Shown here in pieces: positions 22,743-31,153 of a stretch of DNA of 32,479 nt (positions are counted from its first letter, which is position 1; each line of letters starts with the position of its first letter). The stretch lies in contig JAEUQF010000472.1 in the NCBI GenBank assembly GCA_016789745.1, positions 1-32,479 of the forward strand. Direction: 5' to 3'. The position numbers and the translations under genes are program-made. A model generated the notes under the pieces. That model ran no database searches and was not told the DNA's origin. It worked only from the letters and a program-made list of their open reading frames with translations. Source of the DNA: Bryobacterales bacterium (GTDB lineage: Bacteria > Acidobacteriota > Terriglobia > Bryobacterales > Bryobacteraceae).

Positions 22743-25496
22743 TTACTGCTGCGTAATGGCGATGGCTTTGTCAGCGACCCAGACCACGCCTCGCCGGCTT
22801 GGCGTGACGCCGCTCAGCGTGCCGGCCTGCACCTCGACGCGGCCGGGGCCACTACCCACCGGTGGTTCGGGGAACGTTAGCCAATTGGCGCTGGGCAGGG
22901 CGCTCCAGCGGCAGCCTTCCTGCGTGTTGATCTCGATGGCGAAACGCGAACTGGCGCGGGGTACCGCGAGGGCGGTGGTGCTGAGTTCGTACGTGCAGGG
23001 CTCGCCGGGCCCGAGCCAGACACGATACGCGCCGCGGCCATGCGTGAAGGCAAACAGGTAGTAGCCGCTGCCCGACTTCTCCAGCACCAGCGTCTCCACG
23101 GTGGTGTAGGGGACGCCCAGATCCTCGCGCGCCCAATTGAGGCCGCCATCGAGCGAAACAAAAACGCCCAGGTCTGTTCCGGCGTACAGCGTTTGGGGAT
23201 TCTCTGGATGCGGCAGCACATGATGGACGGGAACATCAGGGATGGCCGAGTCGCCGGTGCCGTCGAGGCCGGTCCAGGTGGCGCCGCCGTCTTCGGTCTT
23301 GTAGATGTGCCGGTCGGAGGGCGCGGTGTTGAAGTTACTGTACGTCACCCAGGCGATATTAGGGTCCGTGGGATGGAATTCGAGCGAGGACACCACGCCG
23401 GCCGCGCGCGGGCGGGCCGGCTCGAATACCGTATCGCCATCCGAAGTCAGTCCCTGGCTGGTGCGATAGACGCGACCGTCGCGGGTGCCGGCCAGGACGC
23501 GGTTCGGATCCACAGGCGAGATGGCAATGGCGTTCACCGCGCTGCTGGCATTCAGCTCGGCGCTGGCTCGGGTCCAGTTCCGGGCGCTGTCAGTGGAACG
23601 CCATAAGGAGCGGCCGCCGATCCACATGCGCTCCGGCTCCTGCGGGTCCAGCCGGTAGGGGGCACTGAAGTCGAAGTTGGATGACGGCTCGCCGATGCCG
23701 CTGGTAGCCGAAACGAAGTTGTCCGCGGCGCCGTTGCTGGAGCGGCGGAGGGAAAGATTCGTCGTGGTGCCGAAGACGATACGCGGGTCTTTCGGATTCA
23801 CCGCCAAGTAGCCGCCATCACCGCCGATGAGGTAATTCCAGCGGTTCGGGCCATCGGCGGTCAGGCCGAGTTGCGTGGCGTTGTCCTGCGTGCCGCCGAT
23901 AAAGGCGTGGCCGCCGGGGAACACCGTGCCGTGATAGAACTGCGTCACGCCGAGGTTGTTATTGAGGTTGGCCCAGCGCACCTGGGTATTGGTGCTGCGG
24001 CACGGACCCTGGGCTCCGTTGGCCACCTCCGCCCGCGCATTCCGGGTGACGAACACGCCGCCATCGTTGACTACATAGACGACTTGGTTGCTGTCGCCGT
24101 TGTAATTGGGGTGGAAGACGATGAGGTGCTGATCCGAGTGCACCCAACCCGGCGTATCGCGGGCGGCATTCCAGAAACTGGCCATGCCGAAATTCGCGCC
24201 ACCATCGTTGGACCGGAACAGATCGATGCCGCCTACCCAGACGATCTCGGCATCGAAGGGATCGACGGAAATCGCCATGTCGTACCAGCCCTGGCTGGAG
24301 AAGGTCTTCACGCCGCCGCTGCAGAGATCGCGATAGTAGCCCTGGGAGTTGGTAAACAGGCCGGGGTTGATGGGGTTTTCCGACTGGTTGTTCGTGCGTT
24401 CTTCCCAGGTGTCCGGGTCGCCGCCTTCGGTGGAACGCCACAGGGCGAGAAAGCCCAGCCGGAAGCATTGCGCGGGAGGCCGTGCCCCCGGACTCCCCGG
24501 GCAGGTGCCGGGCATGCTGCTCTCGGCAATCGCATAGATGGTGCGCGGCTGCGAAGGGGCGATGGCCAGCGCCACGCGGGCCATATGCTGCGCGGTAAAT
24601 ACAGCCTGCCACTCGCCATCGCCGCCGGCGTTCGTATTCCGGTAGATGGAGCCTTGCGGCGACCCCTGACAGGCGGCAAACAGCGTGTCGATATTCTCTT
24701 CGGTGTGGATTACCAGATCCTGGCAGCCGAGGGTGCTACTGATCGATAGCACCTGCGTGAAGCTTTGGCCCCCGTTCAAGGACCGGTAGATGCCCGTCCA
24801 GGTGGCCGCATAAATGCGGTTCGGATCGGCCTTGGAAACAAGGATGCGGTTCACGTACCAGAGCGTGGAGCGATTGCTGTTGTTCAAGAGCGTCCAGGTG
24901 GCGCCGCCGTCGGTGGTCTTAAAGATGCCCGCGCCACGCACGCGGCCGCGATTGGCGTAGCCTTCGCCTGTGCCGGCATAGAGGACATCGAAGTTGGAAG
25001 GATCCATGGCCAGCGCGTTCACCGCGATATTCGGCAGGAAGTCGGTGAGCGGAAACCAGGAGCCGCCGCCATCCACGGTCTTCCAAACGCCGCCCGCGAC
25101 ACCGGCGGTGTACATGATGTTCGGGTCCAGCGGATGGATCACCAGGGCGCGGATGCGGCCGCCGGCATTGCCGGGTCCAAGCGAGGTCCACTGGCCGAGA
25201 CTGGCGTCGCGGGCGTTGCGGAGCTTGCCTCCTTCCGGCACGAAGGCGTGCTGGCGTGAGGAGTAGAGGCGCATGCGGCTCATGCGGTCGCGGGCGGTGA
25301 AGTAGCGCTCCACGGGGATCTGGTCGGCACCGGCGGGAACGCGGTCGGCGACGTAGTGTTCCGCCGCCTCGCCGGGCTGGTCTTCGCGTTCGTGCTCCGC
25401 GGCCGAAGGGGCCGGCGGCACCAGGGGGACGCGCGAGACGCGGCTCTGCTGACATGCCGCCAGAAAAAGAAGACCCAGAAGAGCAACAACCCGCAC
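22743..25496 (-). CDS. Lipoprotein with BNR/VPS10-type propeller and C-terminal BACON domain
   Basis: The 917-residue protein starts with a lipoprotein signal (lipobox LAAC, Cys15). Most of the chain is made of BNR/Asp-box motifs such as KTVDGGGSWFP, KTTDGGATWTL, RSNDGGANF and KTEDGGATWTG, as in sortilin/VPS10 and GH74-type propellers. The last about 80 residues resemble a BACON domain (WSALPSANWLTF ... RRGVVWVADKAIAITQQ), the same module as in the giant protein at 7168. I do not assign a glycosidase role, because Asp-box folds are shared by many binding proteins. A GTG at 25496 is the start; its ribosome-binding site is weak. The gap to the upstream gene is 37 bases. Confidence 0.85.
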   Translation of the reverse strand: MRVVALLGLLFLAACQQSRVSRVPLVPPAPSAAEHEREDQPGEAAEHYVADRVPAGADQIPVERYFTARDRMSRMRLYSSRQHAFVPEGGKLRNARDASLGQWTSLGPGNAGGRIRALVIHPLDPNIMYTAGVAGGVWKTVDGGGSWFPLTDFLPNIAVNALAMDPSNFDVLYAGTGEGYANRGRVRGAGIFKTTDGGATWTLLNNSNRSTLWYVNRILVSKADPNRIYAATWTGIYRSLNGGQSFTQVLSISSTLGCQDLVIHTEENIDTLFAACQGSPQGSIYRNTNAGGDGEWQAVFTAQHMARVALAIAPSQPRTIYAIAESSMPGTCPGSPGARPPAQCFRLGFLALWRSTEGGDPDTWEERTNNQSENPINPGLFTNSQGYYRDLCSGGVKTFSSQGWYDMAISVDPFDAEIVWVGGIDLFRSNDGGANFGMASFWNAARDTPGWVHSDQHLIVFHPNYNGDSNQVVYVVNDGGVFVTRNARAEVANGAQGPCRSTNTQVRWANLNNNLGVTQFYHGTVFPGGHAFIGGTQDNATQLGLTADGPNRWNYLIGGDGGYLAVNPKDPRIVFGTTTNLSLRRSSNGAADNFVSATSGIGEPSSNFDFSAPYRLDPQEPERMWIGGRSLWRSTDSARNWTRASAELNASSAVNAIAISPVDPNRVLAGTRDGRVYRTSQGLTSDGDTVFEPARPRAAGVVSSLEFHPTDPNIAWVTYSNFNTAPSDRHIYKTEDGGATWTGLDGTGDSAIPDVPVHHVLPHPENPQTLYAGTDLGVFVSLDGGLNWAREDLGVPYTTVETLVLEKSGSGYYLFAFTHGRGAYRVWLGPGEPCTYELSTTALAVPRASSRFAIEINTQEGCRWSALPSANWLTFPEPPVGSGPGRVEVQAGTLSGVTPSRRGVVWVADKAIAITQQ

Positions 25497-25533
25497 GAAC
25501 TGTATCGTAACAAGCGTCGCGGGGGCGATGCTG

Positions 25534-27786
25534 TTAACGCACCACGCGCTTCAGGGTGCCGGCATTGCCGCCGGCATCCACGGCGCGCACGGTCACCGAC
25601 AGTTCGCCGGCAGGAACGCCCTCCAGCTTGCCGGTGAACTTCTCTGTTTTCGAATCGGCCACGCCGTCCTCAGCAGCCAGCGGCGTCCAAGGTCCGGCAT
25701 TGACGGAAACCTCCGCGCGGCGGATGGCCGATGCCGTATCGGTGGCCGTGACTTCCACCGCGAGCGCCTGGCCGGTGCGGGAGACGGTGGCCGTGAGCGC
25801 GGGCGGCGTGTTGTCGAGCAGAATGGGCGCGCTGATAGCGTTGCCGGTGCGCGCCTGGGACGGCGGATTGGCGGAACTGTCCGAGGCCTCCACCTTAAAC
25901 AGGTACTTGCCGTCGGCCAGGCTGTCGGCCTCCAATGTGAGTGACTGGTCCGGCAGATCCTTCTTCAGCAGCTTCCATTCCGATTCCTCTTCGCCGCGGA
26001 ACCAGACGGTGTAGAGCAACTTATCGCCGTCGGTATCTTCGGCCTGCCACGTAATGATAAGGTTGCCGCTGACGGCGCGTGTGACGGTCTGGGTAGGCGT
26101 GCCGGCACTGGTCGCCTGCGCATCGGTGCCGTCGGTGACCGTGACGCTGTAGACCGTGTTCGATGCCTGCCCTGCTGCGGCGGCCGTTGTCGCGGCTTTG
26201 GGCACTCCGCCGCCGGTGGCGGTAGCCTGAATCGCCTTCACCGACGGGGGCGTGTTCTGCGGCAGATAAGCCAGCGTGACTGCATCCAACTGCGGCGTCG
26301 CGGTGGCACTGCCGGTGAGTTCCACCTTCCACTGGATGTAGCGGGCATTCGGACTCGAGATGGGCGAACCGGGCTTGGTGAGTGGCGCTGACCAATCGCT
26401 CCAGGTTTTATCGGGACGCGCGGAGTTCCCGCTACGGGTGCGAAAGGCCAGTTGCGATCCGGCGGGGGCAGCACCCAGCCAGTTCAGGCGGCCCCAGCGG
26501 GCGGCGTTGGTCGCATCATGCACCGGCGATTCGTACTCGCCCTGCGGCCCGGGTTGCGACCCCAACCGCAGCAGTTTGGCGGCGTGGCTGGTGGCCACCA
26601 GAATCCCGTTCGGCACCGGCGCCAGGCGGGTGGCCTCGCCTTCGCGGGTTTCGATCAGCAGCGTCGGCTGGCGGTCGGGCTCCAGACGGTAGACACGGCC
26701 CTGCGAGTCGGTGGAGAACAGGATGCGGCCGTCCAGCGGCGCCAAATCGTAGATGTTCTCTTCTTTCGATACGAACAGCGTCTCGACCAGGTTGTCGGGG
26801 TGGATGCGATAGAGCGCGCTCTTGTCGACGCCGGTGAGTTCCAGAACTGGAGTCGCCGAGATGGCGGGGGCAACGGTGACTGCGGGAGCGGCGGCGGCAG
26901 CCTTGGAAGGATCCGGCTTCACTTCGGCCAAGCCCTGCGCCTGTGCGGCTTCCACGGTGATGGTAGTGGTAGGCGCGGTCACCACGATGCCTGCCCCCAC
27001 GGCAGTGGCAGCGCCGGCGGCACCGGCCTGCTTCTTGCCGTACGCGCCTCCCAAAGCAGCCACGTACAGGCTGCCATCCGGAGCCGGCACAATGGCGCGA
27101 ATCTCCGGCAGGTTGGCATCGTAGAGAACGAAAGCTTTGTCCTTGCCCTGCACGTGATAGAGGATGCCGTTCGGCTCCGACCCCGCCAGCAGGCGCCCCT
27201 TGTTATCAATGGCCAGCGCCGTGACGTGCGTCTGGCCGGACTCATACCAGACCTCGCCGGTGTTCGGCCCGGTGATGCGATAGATCTTGCCCTGGTCGCC
27301 GGTGCCGGCGTACAGTTCGCCGCCAGGCGCCACGGCCAGCGACCAGATGTACTTCTCCTTGGGGTTGAAGTACTCCACTGCGGTGACCGGATTGTCGGGC
27401 GTGATCTTGTAGATTTTGCCATCGGGCGCGGTGGCGGCGTAGAGGGCGCCCTTGGCGTCGACGGTGAGCGTGAACACCTCCGGCTCCGGGGCAGTCCACA
27501 GCAGTTGCGCCTTGCCAGCGGCATCCACCTGAAACACCTGTCCGCGATGGCCGGTGGCCAGATACAGCGAGTTCGCCGGGCCGCGCGCGATGGCCCAGAT
27601 GACCGGCTGATCGAGCGACGACAGCGTGTCGAGTTTCGGCGCCAGCAGCAGCCGCCCTTCCCGGGTGAGCGAGACACCCGTGAGTTTACCCTTGGCAAAC
27701 TCCGCGTAGTTATTCAGTTCCCAATAGGCGGTGGTGGCCGCGGCGGCGGGCAGCATCGCGGCCAGCAGGAGAGCAACGAGCCTCAC
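25534..27786 (-). CDS. Exported beta-propeller protein with Ig-like C-terminus
   Basis: The 750-residue protein has a signal peptide (RLVALLLAAMLPAAAA). Its propeller repeats include SLYLATGHRGQVFQVD, ALYAATAPDGKIYKI, ELYAGTGDQGKIYRI, RLLAGSEPNGILYHV and ILFSTDSQGRVYRL. A low-complexity Ala/Val/Thr stretch interrupts the propeller near residues 250-310. The C-terminal third holds Ig-like or fibronectin-like segments (TWQAEDTDGDKLLYTVWF and DNTPPALTATVSRTGQALAV). No catalytic motif is visible, and a binding or sensor role is possible. The GTG start overlaps the stop of the S55-like protease gene as GTGA, so the two are translationally coupled. Confidence 0.83.
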   Translation of the reverse strand: MRLVALLLAAMLPAAAATTAYWELNNYAEFAKGKLTGVSLTREGRLLLAPKLDTLSSLDQPVIWAIARGPANSLYLATGHRGQVFQVDAAGKAQLLWTAPEPEVFTLTVDAKGALYAATAPDGKIYKITPDNPVTAVEYFNPKEKYIWSLAVAPGGELYAGTGDQGKIYRITGPNTGEVWYESGQTHVTALAIDNKGRLLAGSEPNGILYHVQGKDKAFVLYDANLPEIRAIVPAPDGSLYVAALGGAYGKKQAGAAGAATAVGAGIVVTAPTTTITVEAAQAQGLAEVKPDPSKAAAAAPAVTVAPAISATPVLELTGVDKSALYRIHPDNLVETLFVSKEENIYDLAPLDGRILFSTDSQGRVYRLEPDRQPTLLIETREGEATRLAPVPNGILVATSHAAKLLRLGSQPGPQGEYESPVHDATNAARWGRLNWLGAAPAGSQLAFRTRSGNSARPDKTWSDWSAPLTKPGSPISSPNARYIQWKVELTGSATATPQLDAVTLAYLPQNTPPSVKAIQATATGGGVPKAATTAAAAGQASNTVYSVTVTDGTDAQATSAGTPTQTVTRAVSGNLIITWQAEDTDGDKLLYTVWFRGEEESEWKLLKKDLPDQSLTLEADSLADGKYLFKVEASDSSANPPSQARTGNAISAPILLDNTPPALTATVSRTGQALAVEVTATDTASAIRRAEVSVNAGPWTPLAAEDGVADSKTEKFTGKLEGVPAGELSVTVRAVDAGGNAGTLKRVVR

Positions 27787-29504
27787 TCCTTCACCTCCAC
27801 GGCGAACGTCTTCGATCCGGAAACCATCAGATTCTCTCCCGGCAGTACCAACTCGGCGAGTTTGGTGGTGAAGTTTGCGATCCCTGACCCGGACTGCGAG
27901 CGGGCCAGGATCCCAGCCACCGACGGCGGCGGCCCGGGCAGGTCGCGGCCCTGCGAGGAGTAGGCCGCCTCAGCCCGCCACACCCGCACGTAGGCACGGT
28001 CATTGGGCCGCAGTGCCGCCAGCAGGTGTGAAACATCGGCTGGTTGCCGCGCCGGCAGCCCCACCTGCTGCCGCAGATCGAGCAGATTGGCGGTCGGCCC
28101 GTCGGTGACCGTGAATTGCAGCGTGCCAGTCTGCGCCCCCACCGGCACCTTGTAGTCGACGTTGTGCACGATGCGCTTGCCTTCGGCCGCCAGAATCACC
28201 TGCACCGGCACCGTCTCGCCTGGCCGCACCGAACGCCGCAGCGGAAACGCATCTTCGACGATGGCCTGCCTCTTCCGGTTCTGCGCGTCGATGTTGAGCG
28301 AAATCGACTGGATCTCCAGGTCAGGGAAGCCCGCCTGCATCACGAACGAAACAGGAATCGCACCGGACTGCGCGGCCATCTGCGGCGTATTGAACTCACC
28401 AGAATAGATATTCGATGCCTTGTAAGACGGTGCGTTGCGGAACTGGATGGTCTGCTCCACGGTGTAGCTGAGCCCGCCCATGGTGCGTTCGGTGGCATCA
28501 ATGGCCGAAAACGCCACCATCTGCAGCAGGAACGGCGTGAGCGCGGCGTCGCGCACGATATCCATCTTGTAGTCCGACACACCGACCACGCCACGCAGGC
28601 TGATGGACACCGGTATCGTGCGGGCCGTGCGCCCGAGTTCCCCCTGAATGGCCGTGCTGTAGTCCTGCGTGATCACGCCCAGCCGTTCCCGCGCGGTGGA
28701 GATTTTGAACGACACCTCCAGATTCGGCAACAGCGTCAACACTTCGGAACTGGCGAACGGCATCTCGACGGGGCCGGCGGACAGGAAGCGGTGCCCGAAG
28801 GCGTAGATTTTCTTCCCATCGATGTGCGTAACGGTACCATCGGCGCCCACGGCCATATCGCCGCTCACCAACTGCACCGAGATCATGCTGCCGGGCTTGA
28901 GCGAGGCGGCATTGCCGGGCTTCGGCGTCGAGGTACCGCCCCCGGGCAGCCCCTGCCGCGGTTCCAAGCCAAGCGCGCGCAGTTGCGGCGCGAAGTTCTG
29001 GATGGTCGCGGGCGTGAAGCCGCTAAACGACATAGGCGTGGCGATCTCCTGAAGTTTCGCCTCGCCCCAGGGGATGGGTGGCGGTGCCGCTTCCGCCAGC
29101 AGCCGGCGGCTGGCACCCACAGCCTTCGGCGTGAGCATCTCCTCAAACGGACGGATGCCCGCGATGGGTTCCTTGGCCAGCGAGAACGCCAGCGCCACCG
29201 CCCCGATGAGCTTTCCGTTCACGTAAACCGGCGATCCCGACATCCCCTGCAACACACCGGTGCGTTCGATCGGCCCTCCGGACAGTCGCGCCAGGATGAT
29301 GGATTGCTTTGGGCCGGCATTTTCCAGCACACCCAGGATCTCAGCCTGGAACGGCTCAACCGTGGTGCCCTGAAACACGGTATACCCAGTACCCCGCATG
29401 CCGGCACGCAGATCGCGCGCGGGCAGGACTCCGGAAGAGGCTTGGCCGAATATCGGCGTCGCCGCGAGGCTAAGGAGCGCACTTAGGAGTAGTACCAAAT
29501 GCAT
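27783..29504 (-). CDS. SpoIVB-S55-like serine protease, possibly circularly permuted
   Basis: The 573-residue protein has a signal peptide (HLVLLLSALLSLAATPIFG). Near the N-terminus it carries LQGMSGSPVYVNGKLIGAV (Ser89 or Ser91), matching the active-site Ser motif of the SpoIVB S55 family. A His-containing segment follows later (KIYAFGHRF, His238), matching the GH motif of the same family. In SpoIVB the His motif precedes the Ser motif, so the order here is reversed. The Asp found 15 residues before the SpoIVB Ser is Leu here. After about residue 300 the chain is strand-rich without further motifs. It opens a four-gene run of exported propeller proteins, which suggests a role in handling envelope proteins. 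Protease activity is inferred. Confidence 0.78.
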   Translation of the reverse strand: MHLVLLLSALLSLAATPIFGQASSGVLPARDLRAGMRGTGYTVFQGTTVEPFQAEILGVLENAGPKQSIILARLSGGPIERTGVLQGMSGSPVYVNGKLIGAVALAFSLAKEPIAGIRPFEEMLTPKAVGASRRLLAEAAPPPIPWGEAKLQEIATPMSFSGFTPATIQNFAPQLRALGLEPRQGLPGGGTSTPKPGNAASLKPGSMISVQLVSGDMAVGADGTVTHIDGKKIYAFGHRFLSAGPVEMPFASSEVLTLLPNLEVSFKISTARERLGVITQDYSTAIQGELGRTARTIPVSISLRGVVGVSDYKMDIVRDAALTPFLLQMVAFSAIDATERTMGGLSYTVEQTIQFRNAPSYKASNIYSGEFNTPQMAAQSGAIPVSFVMQAGFPDLEIQSISLNIDAQNRKRQAIVEDAFPLRRSVRPGETVPVQVILAAEGKRIVHNVDYKVPVGAQTGTLQFTVTDGPTANLLDLRQQVGLPARQPADVSHLLAALRPNDRAYVRVWRAEAAYSSQGRDLPGPPPSVAGILARSQSGSGIANFTTKLAELVLPGENLMVSGSKTFAVEVKE

Positions 29505-29559
29505 GACAGCTTTCTTCTTACTTACGATCGAACGGCTTGTGAGGGCCCTTCCCTTTATG

Positions 29560-29591
29560 GTCTACTGAGAGTGGTTTCACCGGAAGTAGAC
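29560..29591 (+). promoter_or_regulatory. Inverted repeat ahead of the exosortase start
   Basis: GTCTACT (29560-29566) and AGTAGAC (29585-29591) are perfect 7-bp arms with an 18-base spacer. The second arm ends four bases before the exosortase ATG and overlaps its only Shine-Dalgarno-like bases (GGAAG, 29582-29586). The site lies in the 91-base spacer between the divergent S55-like gene and the exosortase. It could be an operator for one or both genes, or an RNA hairpin that limits exosortase translation. Confidence 0.4.
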
Positions 29592-29595
29592 ACCC

Positions 29596-30480
29596 ATGGG
29601 GACGCACATTCAAACGGCGCCTAGCCAGCAGCAATCGCGCGCCGCGATGCCGGCGTTTGGCATCGCAGGCATGGTTTGGCTGCTCGCTCTGCTCATTCTT
29701 TGTTATGCGCCCATCCTTTACCGTCTTGTTAATCAATGGTACACGGATGAAGACATGGGGCATGGCTTTTTTGTTCCCGCCATCTCCGCCTATATCGCCT
29801 GGTATAAGCGTGACGAGCTGAAAGCGGCACCCTTGCAGAGTAATCCGCTGGGGCTGGTGCTGATGGTTTGGGGCGCGCTGCAATCGATCGTAGGTACTCT
29901 CGGCGTGGAACTGTTTCTCTCCCGAACATCGTTTCTGATTTCGGTTTACGGAACGGTGCTGTACCTGGGAGGCATGGCCGCCATCCGCATTCTGTTCTTC
30001 CCGTTGTTCCTGCTGCTGTTCATGGTGCCGATTCCCGCCATCATCTACAACCAGATCACGTTTCCACTGCAATTGCTGGCCAGCCGCGTAGCTGAAGCGG
30101 TGCTCAGTCTGCTGGGCATTCCGGTGTTGCGCGACGGCAATGTGCTGGAGCTGCCTAGCCAGCGCCTGTCGGTGGTGGAAGCCTGCAGCGGCATCCGTTC
30201 GCTGTTGTCGCTGAGTTTTCTGTCGCTGGTATACGGCCAGTTTTTTGATGATAAGGCATGGATGAAATGGGTGCTGCTGCCCCTGACGGTTCCCATCGCT
30301 ATTACAGCGAACGCCACGCGCGTCACCGGAACCGGAATCCTGAGCGAAATCAACCCGGAGTATGCCACCGGCTTCTATCACACCGCCGAAGGCTGGGTGG
30401 TGTTTATGGTGGCCATGGTTATCCTGGTGGCCGTGCATCGCCTGGTAAACTTCATCTACGCGAAAACAAAGAGGAGCTAG
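29596..30480 (+). CDS. xrtA: Exosortase (EpsH family)
   Basis: The 294-residue multi-span membrane protein carries the exosortase catalytic triad: Cys197 in EACSGIRS, Arg242 in ANATRVTGTG and His262 in GFYHTAEGW. Exosortases are transpeptidase-like enzymes of the inner membrane. They cut PEP-CTERM-type sorting signals and attach proteins to the cell surface, usually together with polysaccharide export. The next gene, EpsI, is its usual partner. The symbol xrtA is a family-level guess; the subtype was not tested. No PEP-CTERM substrate or EPS biosynthesis gene is visible in the window. The ATG at 29596 has a weak ribosome-binding site covered by an inverted repeat; an internal ATG at codon 18 is an alternative. 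Confidence 0.93.
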   Translation: MGTHIQTAPSQQQSRAAMPAFGIAGMVWLLALLILCYAPILYRLVNQWYTDEDMGHGFFVPAISAYIAWYKRDELKAAPLQSNPLGLVLMVWGALQSIVGTLGVELFLSRTSFLISVYGTVLYLGGMAAIRILFFPLFLLLFMVPIPAIIYNQITFPLQLLASRVAEAVLSLLGIPVLRDGNVLELPSQRLSVVEACSGIRSLLSLSFLSLVYGQFFDDKAWMKWVLLPLTVPIAITANATRVTGTGILSEINPEYATGFYHTAEGWVVFMVAMVILVAVHRLVNFIYAKTKRS

Positions 30481-30483
30481 TCG

Positions 30484-31140
30484 ATGTTCCGATTTCTGTC
30501 CTACCCGCCCGTGCGGGTGTTGACGATTTTCCTGTTGCTGCAATCGATGGCATTCTACGCCTTGGGGCGCACCGAACCGCAGCGTCCGGTGGATCCGCTT
30601 TCGCAACTGCCCAAGACGTTCGGGAACTGGGAGCTGTATCAGGAAGGCGTGATCGACAAGGATACGCAAGAGGTGTTGAAGGCCGACGATACATTGACGC
30701 GCACCTATGTCGACAGACAGCAGAACGCCGGCGCGAATCTCTTCATCGCCTACTTCCAGACACAGCGTACCGGCAAAGCTCCGCACTCGCCGAAGAACTG
30801 CCTTCCCGGGAACGGCTGGACCCCGACCGTGAACGACAAGATCATGATCGACGTGCCGGGCCATAAGCCGATCGAAGCCAACCGCTATATTGTGCAGCGG
30901 GGTGAGGACCGGTCGCTGGTGGTGTATTGGTATCAGACCTCCACGCGCACCGTCGCCAGTGAGTATAAAGCGAAGGTTTATACGGTTCTCGATTCCATCC
31001 AGCACAACCGTTCCGATACCGCGATTGTAAAAGTGACGCTGAACATTCCGCGCGGATCGGACCAGGAAAAGACCACGGAGATCGCGCGCCATTTCGTGCG
31101 CTCTTTCTACGACAAGCTCATTCATTACTTCCCGGCCTAA
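30484..31140 (+). CDS. epsI: EpsI, exosortase-associated protein
   Basis: The 218-residue protein starts three bases after the exosortase stop. It has one N-terminal membrane anchor (about residues 10-28) and a soluble domain. The domain carries the EpsI (DUF3485) hallmark HSPKNCLPGNGW (about 101-112) and a later VVYWYQTSTRTVASEYKAK stretch. EpsI proteins occur with, or fused to, exosortases and are needed for exopolysaccharide assembly in some bacteria; the biochemical role is not settled. The domain should face the periplasm. It converges on the metal-binding gene, with 13 bases between stops and no clear terminator. Confidence 0.92.
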   Translation: MFRFLSYPPVRVLTIFLLLQSMAFYALGRTEPQRPVDPLSQLPKTFGNWELYQEGVIDKDTQEVLKADDTLTRTYVDRQQNAGANLFIAYFQTQRTGKAPHSPKNCLPGNGWTPTVNDKIMIDVPGHKPIEANRYIVQRGEDRSLVVYWYQTSTRTVASEYKAKVYTVLDSIQHNRSDTAIVKVTLNIPRGSDQEKTTEIARHFVRSFYDKLIHYFPA

Positions 31141-31153
31141 GCCGCCTGCCCCT

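Noticed and set aside
22743..25496. Calling the BNR protein a GH74 glycosidase
   Set aside because: Asp-box repeats occur in many non-enzymatic propellers, and no catalytic Asp pair could be placed.
28044..29486. Plus-strand 480-residue ORF antisense to the S55-like gene
   Set aside because: It is a shadow of a gene with a signal peptide and clear motifs on the minus strand; no domain is visible in it.
29518..31125. Minus-strand 535-residue ORF antisense to exosortase and EpsI
   Set aside because: Its residues are Gln/His/Arg-rich with no domain, whereas the plus strand carries intact catalytic motifs. Long antisense ORFs are common in this GC-rich DNA.
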